Part shown: positions 1-5,156 of the stretch, in pieces
How positions within the stretch are numbered: position 1 is the stretch's first letter
How the letters are laid out: every line of letters starts with the position of its first letter
Source of the DNA: Ruminococcaceae bacterium UBA5397
GTDB lineage: Bacteria > Bacillota > Clostridia > Oscillospirales > Acutalibacteraceae
Length of the DNA: 5,156 nucleotides
NCBI GenBank assembly: GCA_002411615.1
Contig: DHOF01000023.1
Coordinates: 1 to 5,156, forward strand
Reading direction: 5' to 3'
The notes under the pieces: model-generated
The model's database searches: none
What the model was told of the DNA's origin: nothing
Seen by the model: only the letters and a program-made list of their open reading frames with translations
Program-made: the position numbers and the translations under genes

Positions 1-129
1 GTGCAGGAAATGAACCGGGAAGCAAATACAATCGGTTCCAAAGCATGTGATACACAAATTGCTTATCTTGTAGTGGATATCAAAGCTGAAATTGAAAAAA
101 TTCGGGAACAGATTCAAAACATCGAATAG
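1..129 (+). CDS. yicC: YicC-family endoribonuclease, C-terminal end (partial)
   Basis: The window opens on a codon boundary inside a reading frame that runs 42 residues to a TAG stop at 127-129. The peptide contains [13 protein letters not shown] followed by a helix ending in [13 protein letters not shown], which is the recognisable C-terminus of the YicC/YloC family (DUF1732 end). Family members are reported to be endoribonucleases; in E. coli YicC acts on small RNAs. The initial GTG is an internal valine codon, not a start, because the conserved family sequence continues upstream (usually a hydrophobic residue then VQEMNRE). The next gene, remA, follows after 21 bases, the same pairing as yloC-ylzA in Bacillus. 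The N-terminal domain and most of the protein lie outside the window, so nothing can be said about its integrity. The assignment is from remembered family wording. Confidence 0.9.
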   Translation: MQEMNREANTIGSKACDTQIAYLVVDIKAEIEKIREQIQNIE

Positions 130-150
130 AAAAGGTGAAAAAGAAGCAAG

Positions 151-432
151 ATGAAATTAATTAATATCGGATATGGAAATCTTGTTGCGGAAGATCGCAT
201 TGTAGCGGTTGTCAGTCCGGAATCTGCACCGATCAAGCGAATTATTGCCGACGCCAAAGAGCGTCACACTTTAATTGACGCGACCTATGGCAGACGTACC
301 AAAGCGGTTATTATCACAGATAGCGAGCATGTGATTCTTTGTGCGCTTGTTCCCGAAAAGGTTGCGAAGCGCGGGGAAGACCGCCAAGAGGAAACAACTG
401 AAGAAGAGGAGTTGAGTCATAGTGAATCATAG
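151..432 (+). CDS. remA: RemA/YlzA family DNA-binding regulator (DUF370)
   Basis: A 93-residue protein. Its first 75 residues match the RemA (DUF370) core: INIGYGN near residues 4-10, [10 protein letters not shown] at 21-30, [10 protein letters not shown] at 41-50 and the [12 protein letters not shown] segment at 52-63. In B. subtilis RemA binds DNA as a ring-shaped oligomer and activates biofilm matrix operons. In Clostridia the targets are largely unknown, so a matrix role here is not implied. Residues 76-93 form an acidic, probably disordered tail rich in Glu, coding the bases that carry the gmk ribosome site. The ATG at 151 is the first possible start, because an in-frame TGA lies at 136-138. 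The ribosome site is unremarkable or weak: GGTGA at 134-138 is 12 bases away and AAGAAG at 141-146 is closer. Translation may therefore lean on coupling to yicC 21 bases upstream. The 3' end overlaps gmk by 11 bases. Confidence 0.94.
   Translation: MKLINIGYGNLVAEDRIVAVVSPESAPIKRIIADAKERHTLIDATYGRRTKAVIITDSEHVILCALVPEKVAKRGEDRQEETTEEEELSHSES
405..411 (+). promoter_or_regulatory. Ribosome binding site for gmk, inside remA
   Basis: AGAGGAG sits 10 bases upstream of the GTG at 422 and within the Glu-rich tail codons of remA. It decides the gmk start: the gmk frame has a TGA at 413-415, so GTG 422 is the first usual start codon after the site. Because the site lies in translated remA sequence, remA ribosomes must pass over it, which fits translational coupling. 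Confidence 0.75.
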
Positions 433-1036
433 AGGTTTGCTGATTATTTTTTCCGGCCCTTCTGGCAGTGGAAAAGGGACAGTCCTGAAACGTTATTTCG
501 AAGAATATCCAAATGCTCAGTTGTCTATTTCCGCAACGACCAGAGATCCTCGCCCCGGAGAAAAAGATGGAGTTTCCTATTATTTTGTCAGCCAGGAAAA
601 ATTTCAATCGATGCAGGAAAACGATGAGCTTTTAGAGAGTGCAAAATATTGTGACCATTGCTATGGAACTCCTAAAAAGCCCATCGAGAATTGGCTCAAT
701 GAGGGCAAAGACGTATTCTTGGAAATTGAGGTACAGGGGGGAGCACAGATTCAGAAAAAAGTTCCCCAAAGTGTTGGAATCTTTAATCTGCCGCCTTCGT
801 TAAAAGTTCTGGAATCCAGACTTCGCGGACGCGGAACAGAGACAGAAGAAGTTGTGGAGAAACGTCTTGCAGCTGCAAAACAAGAAATTTCACAGGCTGT
901 TCATTATGACTATCTCTTGATCAATGATGATATTGAACAGGCAGTCGAAGAGCTTGCCGAGATTATTCATGCTGAAAAGATGAGATCAAGCCGAAATCAG
1001 GATTTAATTGAAAGGATGCTGGAAAACCATGATTAA
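422..1036 (+). CDS. gmk: Guanylate kinase (ATP:GMP phosphotransferase)
   Basis: A cytosolic enzyme converting GMP and ATP to GDP and ADP. The 204 residues are close to the usual bacterial length (about 200-210). The P-loop GPSGSGKGT is at residues 12-20. The GMP-binding region [19 protein letters not shown] spans 37-55. YGTPK is at 81-85, the Walker B-like strand FLEIEVQG at 99-106, and the lid-region signature [18 protein letters not shown] at 123-140 carries the conserved arginines. The start is GTG, the first possible start after an in-frame stop at 413-415; it gives the usual short leader before [11 protein letters not shown]. It overlaps remA by 11 bases and rpoZ by 8, indicating coupled translation. 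In B. subtilis the homologue is a direct target of (p)ppGpp inhibition; whether that holds here cannot be read from sequence. An unusual CDHC pair occupies residues 77-80. A run of six G at 736-741 encodes part of QGG and leaves the frame intact. Confidence 0.98.
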   Translation: MNHRGLLIIFSGPSGSGKGTVLKRYFEEYPNAQLSISATTRDPRPGEKDGVSYYFVSQEKFQSMQENDELLESAKYCDHCYGTPKKPIENWLNEGKDVFLEIEVQGGAQIQKKVPQSVGIFNLPPSLKVLESRLRGRGTETEEVVEKRLAAAKQEISQAVHYDYLLINDDIEQAVEELAEIIHAEKMRSSRNQDLIERMLENHD

Positions 1037-1295
1037 ACCAATTGCTGATAAATTGACAAAAAAAGGACAAAGTCGTTATTCCCTCTGTGTGGGAGTTGCA
1101 AAACGTGCCAGAGAAATTATTGCAGAAGCTGAAAACAACCCAGAGGAGATTTCAGTTGAGAAGCCAGTAGAAGTGGCTGTACGCGAGTTACAAGAACATA
1201 AATATGAAATCGTTCCAGGCAAAGAAAACAATGCCTCCGCCAAAGAAGAAGCAGAGACAAAAGTCGAGTCAGAAAACGATTCAGAACAAAAATGA
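1029..1295 (+). CDS. rpoZ: DNA-directed RNA polymerase omega subunit
   Basis: An 88-residue protein whose SRYSLCVGVAKRAREI at residues 15-30 is the omega signature, preceded by the usual MIKP start. Residues 43-61 (VEKPVEVAVRELQEHKYEI) match the second conserved helix region. The rest is a charged Glu/Lys/Ser tail, probably disordered. Omega wraps the C-terminus of beta-prime and aids RNA polymerase assembly. I chose ATG 1029 over an in-frame TTG at 1008, because the extra seven residues (MKGCWKT) are not family-like and the ATG gives the normal N-terminus. The start overlaps the end of gmk by 8 bases, with GGA at 1021-1023 and AAAGGA at 1011-1016 as candidate ribosome contacts. The N-terminus lacks the Met-Ala-Arg sequence that helps form ppGpp site 1 on E. 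coli polymerase, as expected for Firmicutes. In Bacillus coaBC follows rpoZ; here priA follows directly. Confidence 0.95.
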   Translation: MIKPIADKLTKKGQSRYSLCVGVAKRAREIIAEAENNPEEISVEKPVEVAVRELQEHKYEIVPGKENNASAKEEAETKVESENDSEQK

Positions 1296-1306
1296 TTTTT
1301 TGAAAC

Positions 1307-1311
1307 AGGAG
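1307..1311 (+). promoter_or_regulatory. Ribosome binding site that fixes the priA start
   Basis: AGGAG lies 6 bases before the ATG at 1318. The open frame extends upstream to 1204, inside rpoZ. This site, plus the match of the following residues to the PriA N-terminus, argues that translation begins at 1318 and not at 1204. Confidence 0.85.
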
Positions 1312-1317
1312 CAACAA

Positions 1318-3780
1318 ATGTATCTTGCAAAGGTTGCTGTTGAAAAAACAGTCTATCATTTTGATCAGCCTTTTGATTATTTGATTCCGGATTTTCTTTT
1401 GCCAACAGCAAAACCGGGATGCCGCGTACTGGTTCCGTTTGGAACTGCCAGTACAAAACGTCAGGGAATGATCCTTGCGACTGAAGAAAGCAAAGAGAAA
1501 CCTTCCATAAAGATAAAATCATTGGAAGCGGTGCTGGATTCGGCACCGCTTCTTTCAAATGAGGGGTTGCTCCTGATTCCTTGGATAAAAGAACAATATT
1601 TTTGTACTTTATATGAGGCTGCAAGACTTCTATTTCCGATTGGTTTCCAATATCATATCAAACGTTTTTTCTCCCTTGCCAAAGAATTTTCCCAAGAATC
1701 ACTTTCTTCCTATTCGCAGCAGGAGCAGGATATTATTCGGCTTTTGCAGCAGATTGGAAAACCGGTTGAGGAGAAACAACTTTTTGCAGTGCTAAAAGAA
1801 ACAAAAAATGCTGAATCTATTCTGAAAGGCCTTTTTTCGAAGGGAATTTTAGAGTGTAAAACAGATTCTGTGCAAAAAATCAACGATGCAACGCAGCGAA
1901 TGATTCGATTAAAAGATCCGGAAAATGAGGAATTCCCTTTTCGCTTGACCGCTCGTCAAAAAGGAGTCGTCCAAGTATTACGGGATGCAGGAGCAGCGTC
2001 TGTAAAAGAAATCTGCTATTATACCGGTGTTACACCCGCTGTTCCCGATAATCTCGTAAAAAAGGGAATTTGCGAGTTCTTTGAAAATCCTGTTTACCGA
2101 AATCCTTATGAATCCGCTGATCAAGAAATGGAAGATCACGAGCTTATTTTATCTGCGGAACAGGGAACAGCTTATCAACATTTAAAGTCCTTGTATGATT
2201 CCCCTAAAGCTGAAAGTTCGCTTTTATATGGAATTACAGGAAGCGGAAAGACCAGTATTTTTCTAAAATTGATCGACCGTGTACAGCAGGATGGAAAAGG
2301 CGTTATTTTGATGGTTCCTGAAATTTCTTTAACATCACAAATGATTGAAATTTTTCATCGTCGGTATGGTTCTCAAGTTGCAGTATTTCACAGTGGACTC
2401 TCGATGGGAGAACGCATGGATGAATGGAAAAGAGTACGGGACGGAAAAGCTTCTATCGTAATTGGAACTCGTTCTGCAGTATTTGCGCCGCTTTCAAAAA
2501 TTGGGTTGATTATTTTAGATGAAGAGCAGGAAGATACTTATCAGTCAGAGCAGTCTCCGCGCTATCACGCGCGCGATATTGCTCATTTTCGATGCGCTTA
2601 CCATCACGCACTGTTATTGCTTGCTTCTGCTACGCCTAGAGTTGAAACCTATTATGCTGCGCAGAAAAAACGAATCGGATTTGATGTTCTTTCGAAGCGT
2701 TTTGGAACTGCAATTCTTCCGCAGGTGGAAATTTGCGATATGAATCGCGAATTTGAAGCCGGAAATACTACGATTCTTAGCAGCTCCCTTTTGGAAGCGT
2801 TAAAACAAGCTTTTTTGAAAGGACAGCAAGCAATTTTGCTTTTGAATCGCCGGGGATATAATACATTTGCTTCCTGTAGAGCTTGTGGGCATGTTATTAC
2901 CTGCCCGCACTGCAGCATTTCATTAACCTATCATCGTGCAAATGGGCGCTTAATGTGCCACTATTGCGGGTATTCCATTCCGTTTACAAAAGAGTGTCCA
3001 TCTTGTCATGAAGAAAAGGTCCATTTTGGAGGGTCTGGGACACAAAAAGCAGAGGAACAACTGCAAAACTTATTTCCTAAAGCGAAAATTTTGCGCTTAG
3101 ATACCGATGCTACAATGAGCAAGAATGCTTATGAAATAAAGCTGAATCAATTTCGAAAACACGAATATGATTTGATTGTAGGAACGCAAATGGTTGCAAA
3201 AGGACTTGATTTTGAAAATGTGACTGTAGTAGGAGTGCTTTCTGCCGATCAGGCGCTTTATTGTGATGACTTCCGCAGTTATGAGCATGCGTTTGATTTG
3301 TTGACCCAGGTGGTCGGAAGAGCAGGCCGCGGAAATTTGCGCGGAAAAGCGTTTATACAAACTTATACTCCGGAAAATCCCGTTTTAGAGCTTGCCAAAA
3401 GACAAGATTACCCTGCTTTTTATCAATCCGAAATTGCAATTCGGAAGGCAATGCTTTATCCGCCTTTTGCAGATATTTGTGTGATTGGGTTTATGGGAAA
3501 AAATGAGCAAGCAGTCAAAAAATGCAGTGCTTCTTTTTTAGAAGAATTACAGGCAATCGCTTTTCGTGAATATTCGGAACTTCCACTGCGTGTTTTGAGC
3601 CCTTCTCCAGCTTCTATCCCACGGGTAAGCGATAAATACCGGGATAAACTAATGATAAAATGTCGTAATAGTAAACACTTTCGCGAAATGATTTCCAGAC
3701 TTCTAATTTTATTTGGAAAAAATCAGGAGTTCCGAGGAGTCACAGTTTTTGCACAGATCAATCCATGCTATGTGTTATAA
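1318..3780 (+). CDS. priA: Primosomal protein N' (replication restart helicase PriA)
   Basis: A superfamily 2 DNA helicase of 820 residues that recognises stalled or repaired replication forks and reloads the replisome; B. subtilis PriA is similar in length. Residues 1 to about 105 form the 3'-end-binding domain (FDQPFDYLIP, then RVLVPFG). Winged-helix-like segments follow at about 115-195 and 210-260. The helicase core shows Walker A GITGSGKT at 305-312, MVPEISLT at 332-339, DEEQ at 401-404, SATPR at 437-441, GTQMVAKGLDF at 622-632 and QVVGRAGR at 664-671. Eight cysteines in four CxxC pairs (520/523, 529/532, 547/550, 560/563) form the two-zinc insertion needed for primosome assembly. The C-terminal domain ends in INPCYVL. 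Motif II reads DEEQ, not the DEEH familiar from E. coli and Bacillus; I believe this is a Clostridia variant. ATG 1318 is preceded by AGGAG, 22 bases after rpoZ. The stop codon lies within a candidate promoter for def. Confidence 0.98.
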   Translation: MYLAKVAVEKTVYHFDQPFDYLIPDFLLPTAKPGCRVLVPFGTASTKRQGMILATEESKEKPSIKIKSLEAVLDSAPLLSNEGLLLIPWIKEQYFCTLYEAARLLFPIGFQYHIKRFFSLAKEFSQESLSSYSQQEQDIIRLLQQIGKPVEEKQLFAVLKETKNAESILKGLFSKGILECKTDSVQKINDATQRMIRLKDPENEEFPFRLTARQKGVVQVLRDAGAASVKEICYYTGVTPAVPDNLVKKGICEFFENPVYRNPYESADQEMEDHELILSAEQGTAYQHLKSLYDSPKAESSLLYGITGSGKTSIFLKLIDRVQQDGKGVILMVPEISLTSQMIEIFHRRYGSQVAVFHSGLSMGERMDEWKRVRDGKASIVIGTRSAVFAPLSKIGLIILDEEQEDTYQSEQSPRYHARDIAHFRCAYHHALLLLASATPRVETYYAAQKKRIGFDVLSKRFGTAILPQVEICDMNREFEAGNTTILSSSLLEALKQAFLKGQQAILLLNRRGYNTFASCRACGHVITCPHCSISLTYHRANGRLMCHYCGYSIPFTKECPSCHEEKVHFGGSGTQKAEEQLQNLFPKAKILRLDTDATMSKNAYEIKLNQFRKHEYDLIVGTQMVAKGLDFENVTVVGVLSADQALYCDDFRSYEHAFDLLTQVVGRAGRGNLRGKAFIQTYTPENPVLELAKRQDYPAFYQSEIAIRKAMLYPPFADICVIGFMGKNEQAVKKCSASFLEELQAIAFREYSELPLRVLSPSPASIPRVSDKYRDKLMIKCRNSKHFREMISRLLILFGKNQEFRGVTVFAQINPCYVL
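1524..1553 (+). repeat. Strong inverted repeat (RNA hairpin) in early priA
   Basis: GAAGCGGTGC at 1525-1534 and GCACCGCTTC at 1543-1552 are exact reverse complements. In RNA the stem can extend inward by U1535-G1542 and G1536-C1541, and outward by G1524-U1553. That gives about 13 pairs (two G-U) closed by the tetraloop GAUU at 1537-1540. The repeat encodes PriA residues 70-79 (EAVLDSAPLL). The 3' flank TTTC is too short and interrupted for a convincing terminator. Possible roles are partial attenuation, RNA processing or mRNA protection between rpoZ and the bulk of priA; equally it may be a by-product of coding constraint. The repeat itself is certain, its function is not. Confidence 0.6.
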
Positions 3781-3781
3781 T
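3773..3781 (+). promoter_or_regulatory. Candidate extended -10 promoter for def-fmt
   Basis: TGTTATAAT is a perfect match to the extended -10 consensus (TGn then TATAAT at 3776-3781) and contains the TAA stop of priA at 3778-3780. No good -35 lies at 16-18 bases; the nearest resemblance, TTTGCA at 3748-3753, is too far upstream. Extended -10 promoters can work without a -35. Transcription would start around 3787-3789, right at the AGGAGG of def, giving a leader of only about 15 bases. This would let def and fmt be expressed independently of the upstream genes. Function is inferred. Confidence 0.45.
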
Positions 3782-3788
3782 AGATTTT

Positions 3789-3794
3789 AGGAGG
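3789..3794 (+). promoter_or_regulatory. Ribosome binding site of def (full AGGAGG)
   Basis: AGGAGG sits 8 bases before ATG 3803, the strongest ribosome site in the window. It fixes the def start and suggests high translation of def. It lies immediately downstream of the candidate promoter at 3773-3781. Confidence 0.85.
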
Positions 3795-3802
3795 TTTTTA
3801 TC

Positions 3803-4276
3803 ATGGCAATCAGAAATATTTTAAAAAAGGGAGAACCCACTTTAACGGCACATTGCCGCACAGTTGAGCAATTTAATGAACGGCTTCATGTTCTATTAGA
3901 CGACATGTATGAGACGATGATCAAAGCAGACGGGGTCGGTTTGGCAGCACCTCAGGTTGGAATACGCCGCCGTATTGTAGTAATTGACGTCGGTGATGGA
4001 AAAATTGAAATGATTAATCCGGTTTTTACGCTTCAAGAAGGGGAGCAGGAGACAATAGAAGGCTGTCTTTCTTTTCCGGGACAGTATGCGCTGACAAAAC
4101 GTCCCCAGCATGTAAAAGTTCATGCACAGGATCGTACTGGGAAACCTTTTGATTTGGAAGCATCGGATTTTTTGGCCACTGCTTGTTGCCATGAGATTGA
4201 TCACCTCGATGGAATTCTTTTTCAAAGTCACGCGATTCGCATGCTGACTTCAGAAGAATTAGCAAAAATGAGATAA
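3803..4276 (+). CDS. def: Peptide deformylase
   Basis: A cytosolic metalloenzyme that removes the N-formyl group from nascent proteins at the ribosome exit. The length of 157 residues is typical of the family. All three defining motifs are present: GVGLAAPQ at residues 44-51, EGCLS at 86-90 with metal ligand Cys88, and HEIDH at 130-134 with ligands His130 and His134 and catalytic Glu131. The opening MAIRNILKKGEP is family-like and follows a full AGGAGG at 8 bases, so the start is firm. Two cysteines (128 and 129) directly precede the HExxH, where a glutamine commonly sits before the histidine. The gene lies 22 bases after priA, with a possible promoter of its own, and 44 bases before fmt, whose product adds the formyl group that this enzyme removes. 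Confidence 0.98.
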   Translation: MAIRNILKKGEPTLTAHCRTVEQFNERLHVLLDDMYETMIKADGVGLAAPQVGIRRRIVVIDVGDGKIEMINPVFTLQEGEQETIEGCLSFPGQYALTKRPQHVKVHAQDRTGKPFDLEASDFLATACCHEIDHLDGILFQSHAIRMLTSEELAKMR

Positions 4277-4299
4277 TTTTGTTCTGATACACATAAACT

Positions 4300-4320
4300 A
4301 AGGATAATGGATGTGGTACG
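4300..4320 (+). promoter_or_regulatory. Ambiguous fmt start region: weak ribosome site, possible -10 or short upstream frame
   Basis: The best ribosome-like sequence, AAGGA at 4300-4304, lies 16 bases before the fmt ATG, which is too far. It is only 6 bases before an out-of-frame ATG at 4311, which would encode a 12-codon peptide ending with TGA at 4347-4349, inside fmt. The closest candidate for fmt itself is GGAT at 4309-4312. The same bases include GATAAT at 4303-4308, a 5/6 match to a -10, with TTGTTC at 4279-4284 as a poor -35 at 18 bases. Which reading is real cannot be decided by eye. Confidence 0.3.
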
Positions 4321-5156
4321 ATGCGGATTTTATTCATGGGAACACCTGATTTTGCAAAGACTTGCCTGCAAAAGCTGCTAAATTCAAAACATGAAATTTG
4401 TGCTGTTTATACGCAGCCGGATAAGCCGGTCGGAAGAAAGCAGAAATTAACACCGTCTTCGGTTAAAGTTTTAGCGCAGGAAGCAGGAATTCCGGTCTTA
4501 CAGCCGGCAACCTTGAAAACAGAAGAAGCTGCCGAACAGTTTCGCAGTTTTCATCCGGATCTTGCAGTTGTAGTGGCTTATGGAAAAATTCTTCCGAAAA
4601 AATTTTTGGAGATTCCGCCGCAGGGGTGTATCAATGTTCATGCGTCTTTGCTGCCGAAATACCGTGGGGCAGCGCCAATTCAATGGTCTGTCCTAAACGG
4701 AGATAAGGTTACCGGTGTTACCACAATGTTTCTGTCAGAAGGGCTTGATACAGGTGATATGCTCCTCAAAGCGGAGACATCCATTGGGCAGAATGAAACT
4801 TCTGGAGAATTGGAAGATCGATTGGCAGAACTGGGAGCAGACCTCTTGCTCCAAACGATTGAAAAGTTGCCTAATATTATTCCTCAGCCGCAGGGGGAGA
4901 TGACGACTGCTTATGCTTCTATGCTGGACAAGACCATGAGCCCAATTGATTGGAAGAAAGATGCACTCGAAATCCATCATCAAATATGTGGATTAAATCC
5001 ATGGCCAACAGCCTCCACTGTTTTCGAAGGAATTCCTTTAAAGATCTGGAAAAGCAAAGTGATTGAAAAACAAAAGGGGAAGCCAGGTCAGATATTGAAG
5101 GATTTTGCAGTCTGCTGCGGAAACGGAACTGCAATTCAGCTGTTAGAAGTACAGGC
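4321..5156 (+). CDS. fmt: Methionyl-tRNA formyltransferase (3' end beyond window)
   Basis: This enzyme transfers a formyl group from 10-formyltetrahydrofolate to initiator Met-tRNA, the step before Def acts. 278 codons are visible, with two further bases; the family is usually about 310-320 residues, so roughly 30-40 are missing at the window edge and there is no sign of a broken gene. MGTPDFA is at residues 6-12 and QPDKPVGRKQKLTPSSVK at 32-49. The catalytic NVHASLLPKYRGAAP at 105-119 provides Asn105 and His107, and LDTGDM at 142-147 includes catalytic Asp143. TMSPIDW and the GLNPWP linker lead into the C-terminal tRNA-binding OB-fold domain, cut after LLEVQ. ATG 4321 gives the standard MRILFMGTPDFA start; the ribosome site is poor (see 4300-4320). 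In Bacillus rsmB and rlmN follow fmt, so they may lie just downstream. Confidence 0.97.
   Translation, partial: MRILFMGTPDFAKTCLQKLLNSKHEICAVYTQPDKPVGRKQKLTPSSVKVLAQEAGIPVLQPATLKTEEAAEQFRSFHPDLAVVVAYGKILPKKFLEIPPQGCINVHASLLPKYRGAAPIQWSVLNGDKVTGVTTMFLSEGLDTGDMLLKAETSIGQNETSGELEDRLAELGADLLLQTIEKLPNIIPQPQGEMTTAYASMLDKTMSPIDWKKDALEIHHQICGLNPWPTASTVFEGIPLKIWKSKVIEKQKGKPGQILKDFAVCCGNGTAIQLLEVQ

Noticed and set aside
736..741. Run of six G in gmk as a possible frameshift site
   Set aside because: The frame is intact, the protein matches the family on both sides, and no alternative product would be sensible.
867..878. Twelve-base palindrome TTGCAGCTGCAA in gmk
   Set aside because: It encodes an ordinary Leu-Ala-Ala-Ala helix stretch, has no loop for an RNA hairpin, and is a single copy. 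Chance is enough.
1008..1028. TTG start for rpoZ adding seven residues
   Set aside because: The added residues are gmk sequence read out of frame. MIKP at ATG 1029 matches the omega family start.
1204..1317. A 38-residue N-terminal extension of priA starting at ATG 1204
   Set aside because: It lies inside rpoZ in another frame, is low-complexity Lys/Gln-rich, and has no ribosome site. ATG 1318 has AGGAG at 6 bases and begins the familiar PriA N-terminus.
1076..1624. A 182-codon open frame on the minus strand across rpoZ and early priA
   Set aside because: It is a shadow of two well-identified genes on the + strand, has no recognisable domain, and its composition is explained by antisense reading. 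The other minus-strand frames are likewise shadows.
2857..2862. TATAAT inside priA
   Set aside because: It encodes the conserved RRGYNTF region, has no extended TG and no -35 at proper spacing, and does not precede a gene.
4277..4320. Terminator between def and fmt
   Set aside because: No GC-rich inverted repeat is present in the 44 bases, so read-through into fmt is expected.
4321..5156. fmt as a truncated pseudogene
   Set aside because: The frame is open to the last base and ends at a family-like position, so the missing C-terminus is due to the window edge.

Overview
The window is a dense, single-strand housekeeping gene cluster from a low-to-mid GC Gram-positive bacterium. Every gene is on the + strand, with gaps of 44 bases or less or short overlaps. 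The order is yicC (3' end) - remA - gmk - rpoZ - priA - def - fmt (5' end). This is the conserved Firmicutes cluster known from Bacillus subtilis (yloC-ylzA-gmk-yloH-...-priA-def-fmt). RemA (DUF370), strong AGGAG-type ribosome sites, and a PriA with DEEQ and KGLDF motif variants point to the class Clostridia. An Oscillospiraceae/Ruminococcaceae-like member is my guess from protein wording alone, not from any search.

Layout: 1-129 is the C-terminal end of a YicC-family endoribonuclease. 151-432 is remA, a small DNA-binding regulator. 422-1036 is gmk (guanylate kinase, GTG start, overlapping remA by 11 bases). 1029-1295 is rpoZ (RNA polymerase omega, overlapping gmk by 8 bases). 1318-3780 is priA (primosomal helicase). 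3803-4276 is def (peptide deformylase). 4321 to the window edge is fmt (Met-tRNA formyltransferase), complete at its 5' end and cut by the window. No stretch over 44 bases lacks a gene.

How the genes work together: def and fmt form a matched pair, since Fmt formylates initiator Met-tRNA and Def removes the formyl group after translation begins. gmk supplies GDP for RNA and DNA synthesis, omega supports RNA polymerase assembly, and PriA restarts stalled replication forks. The spacing suggests one polycistronic transcript with translational coupling across remA-gmk-rpoZ. A perfect extended -10 sequence spanning the priA stop codon could give def-fmt a promoter of its own.

I found no mobile element, CRISPR array, RNA gene, prophage or unfamiliar gene. 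I do not think the window holds a new biological system. What deserves a second look is regulatory fine structure (a strong hairpin in early priA, the def promoter, the fmt start region) and several departures from usual motif residues in PriA, Gmk and Def.
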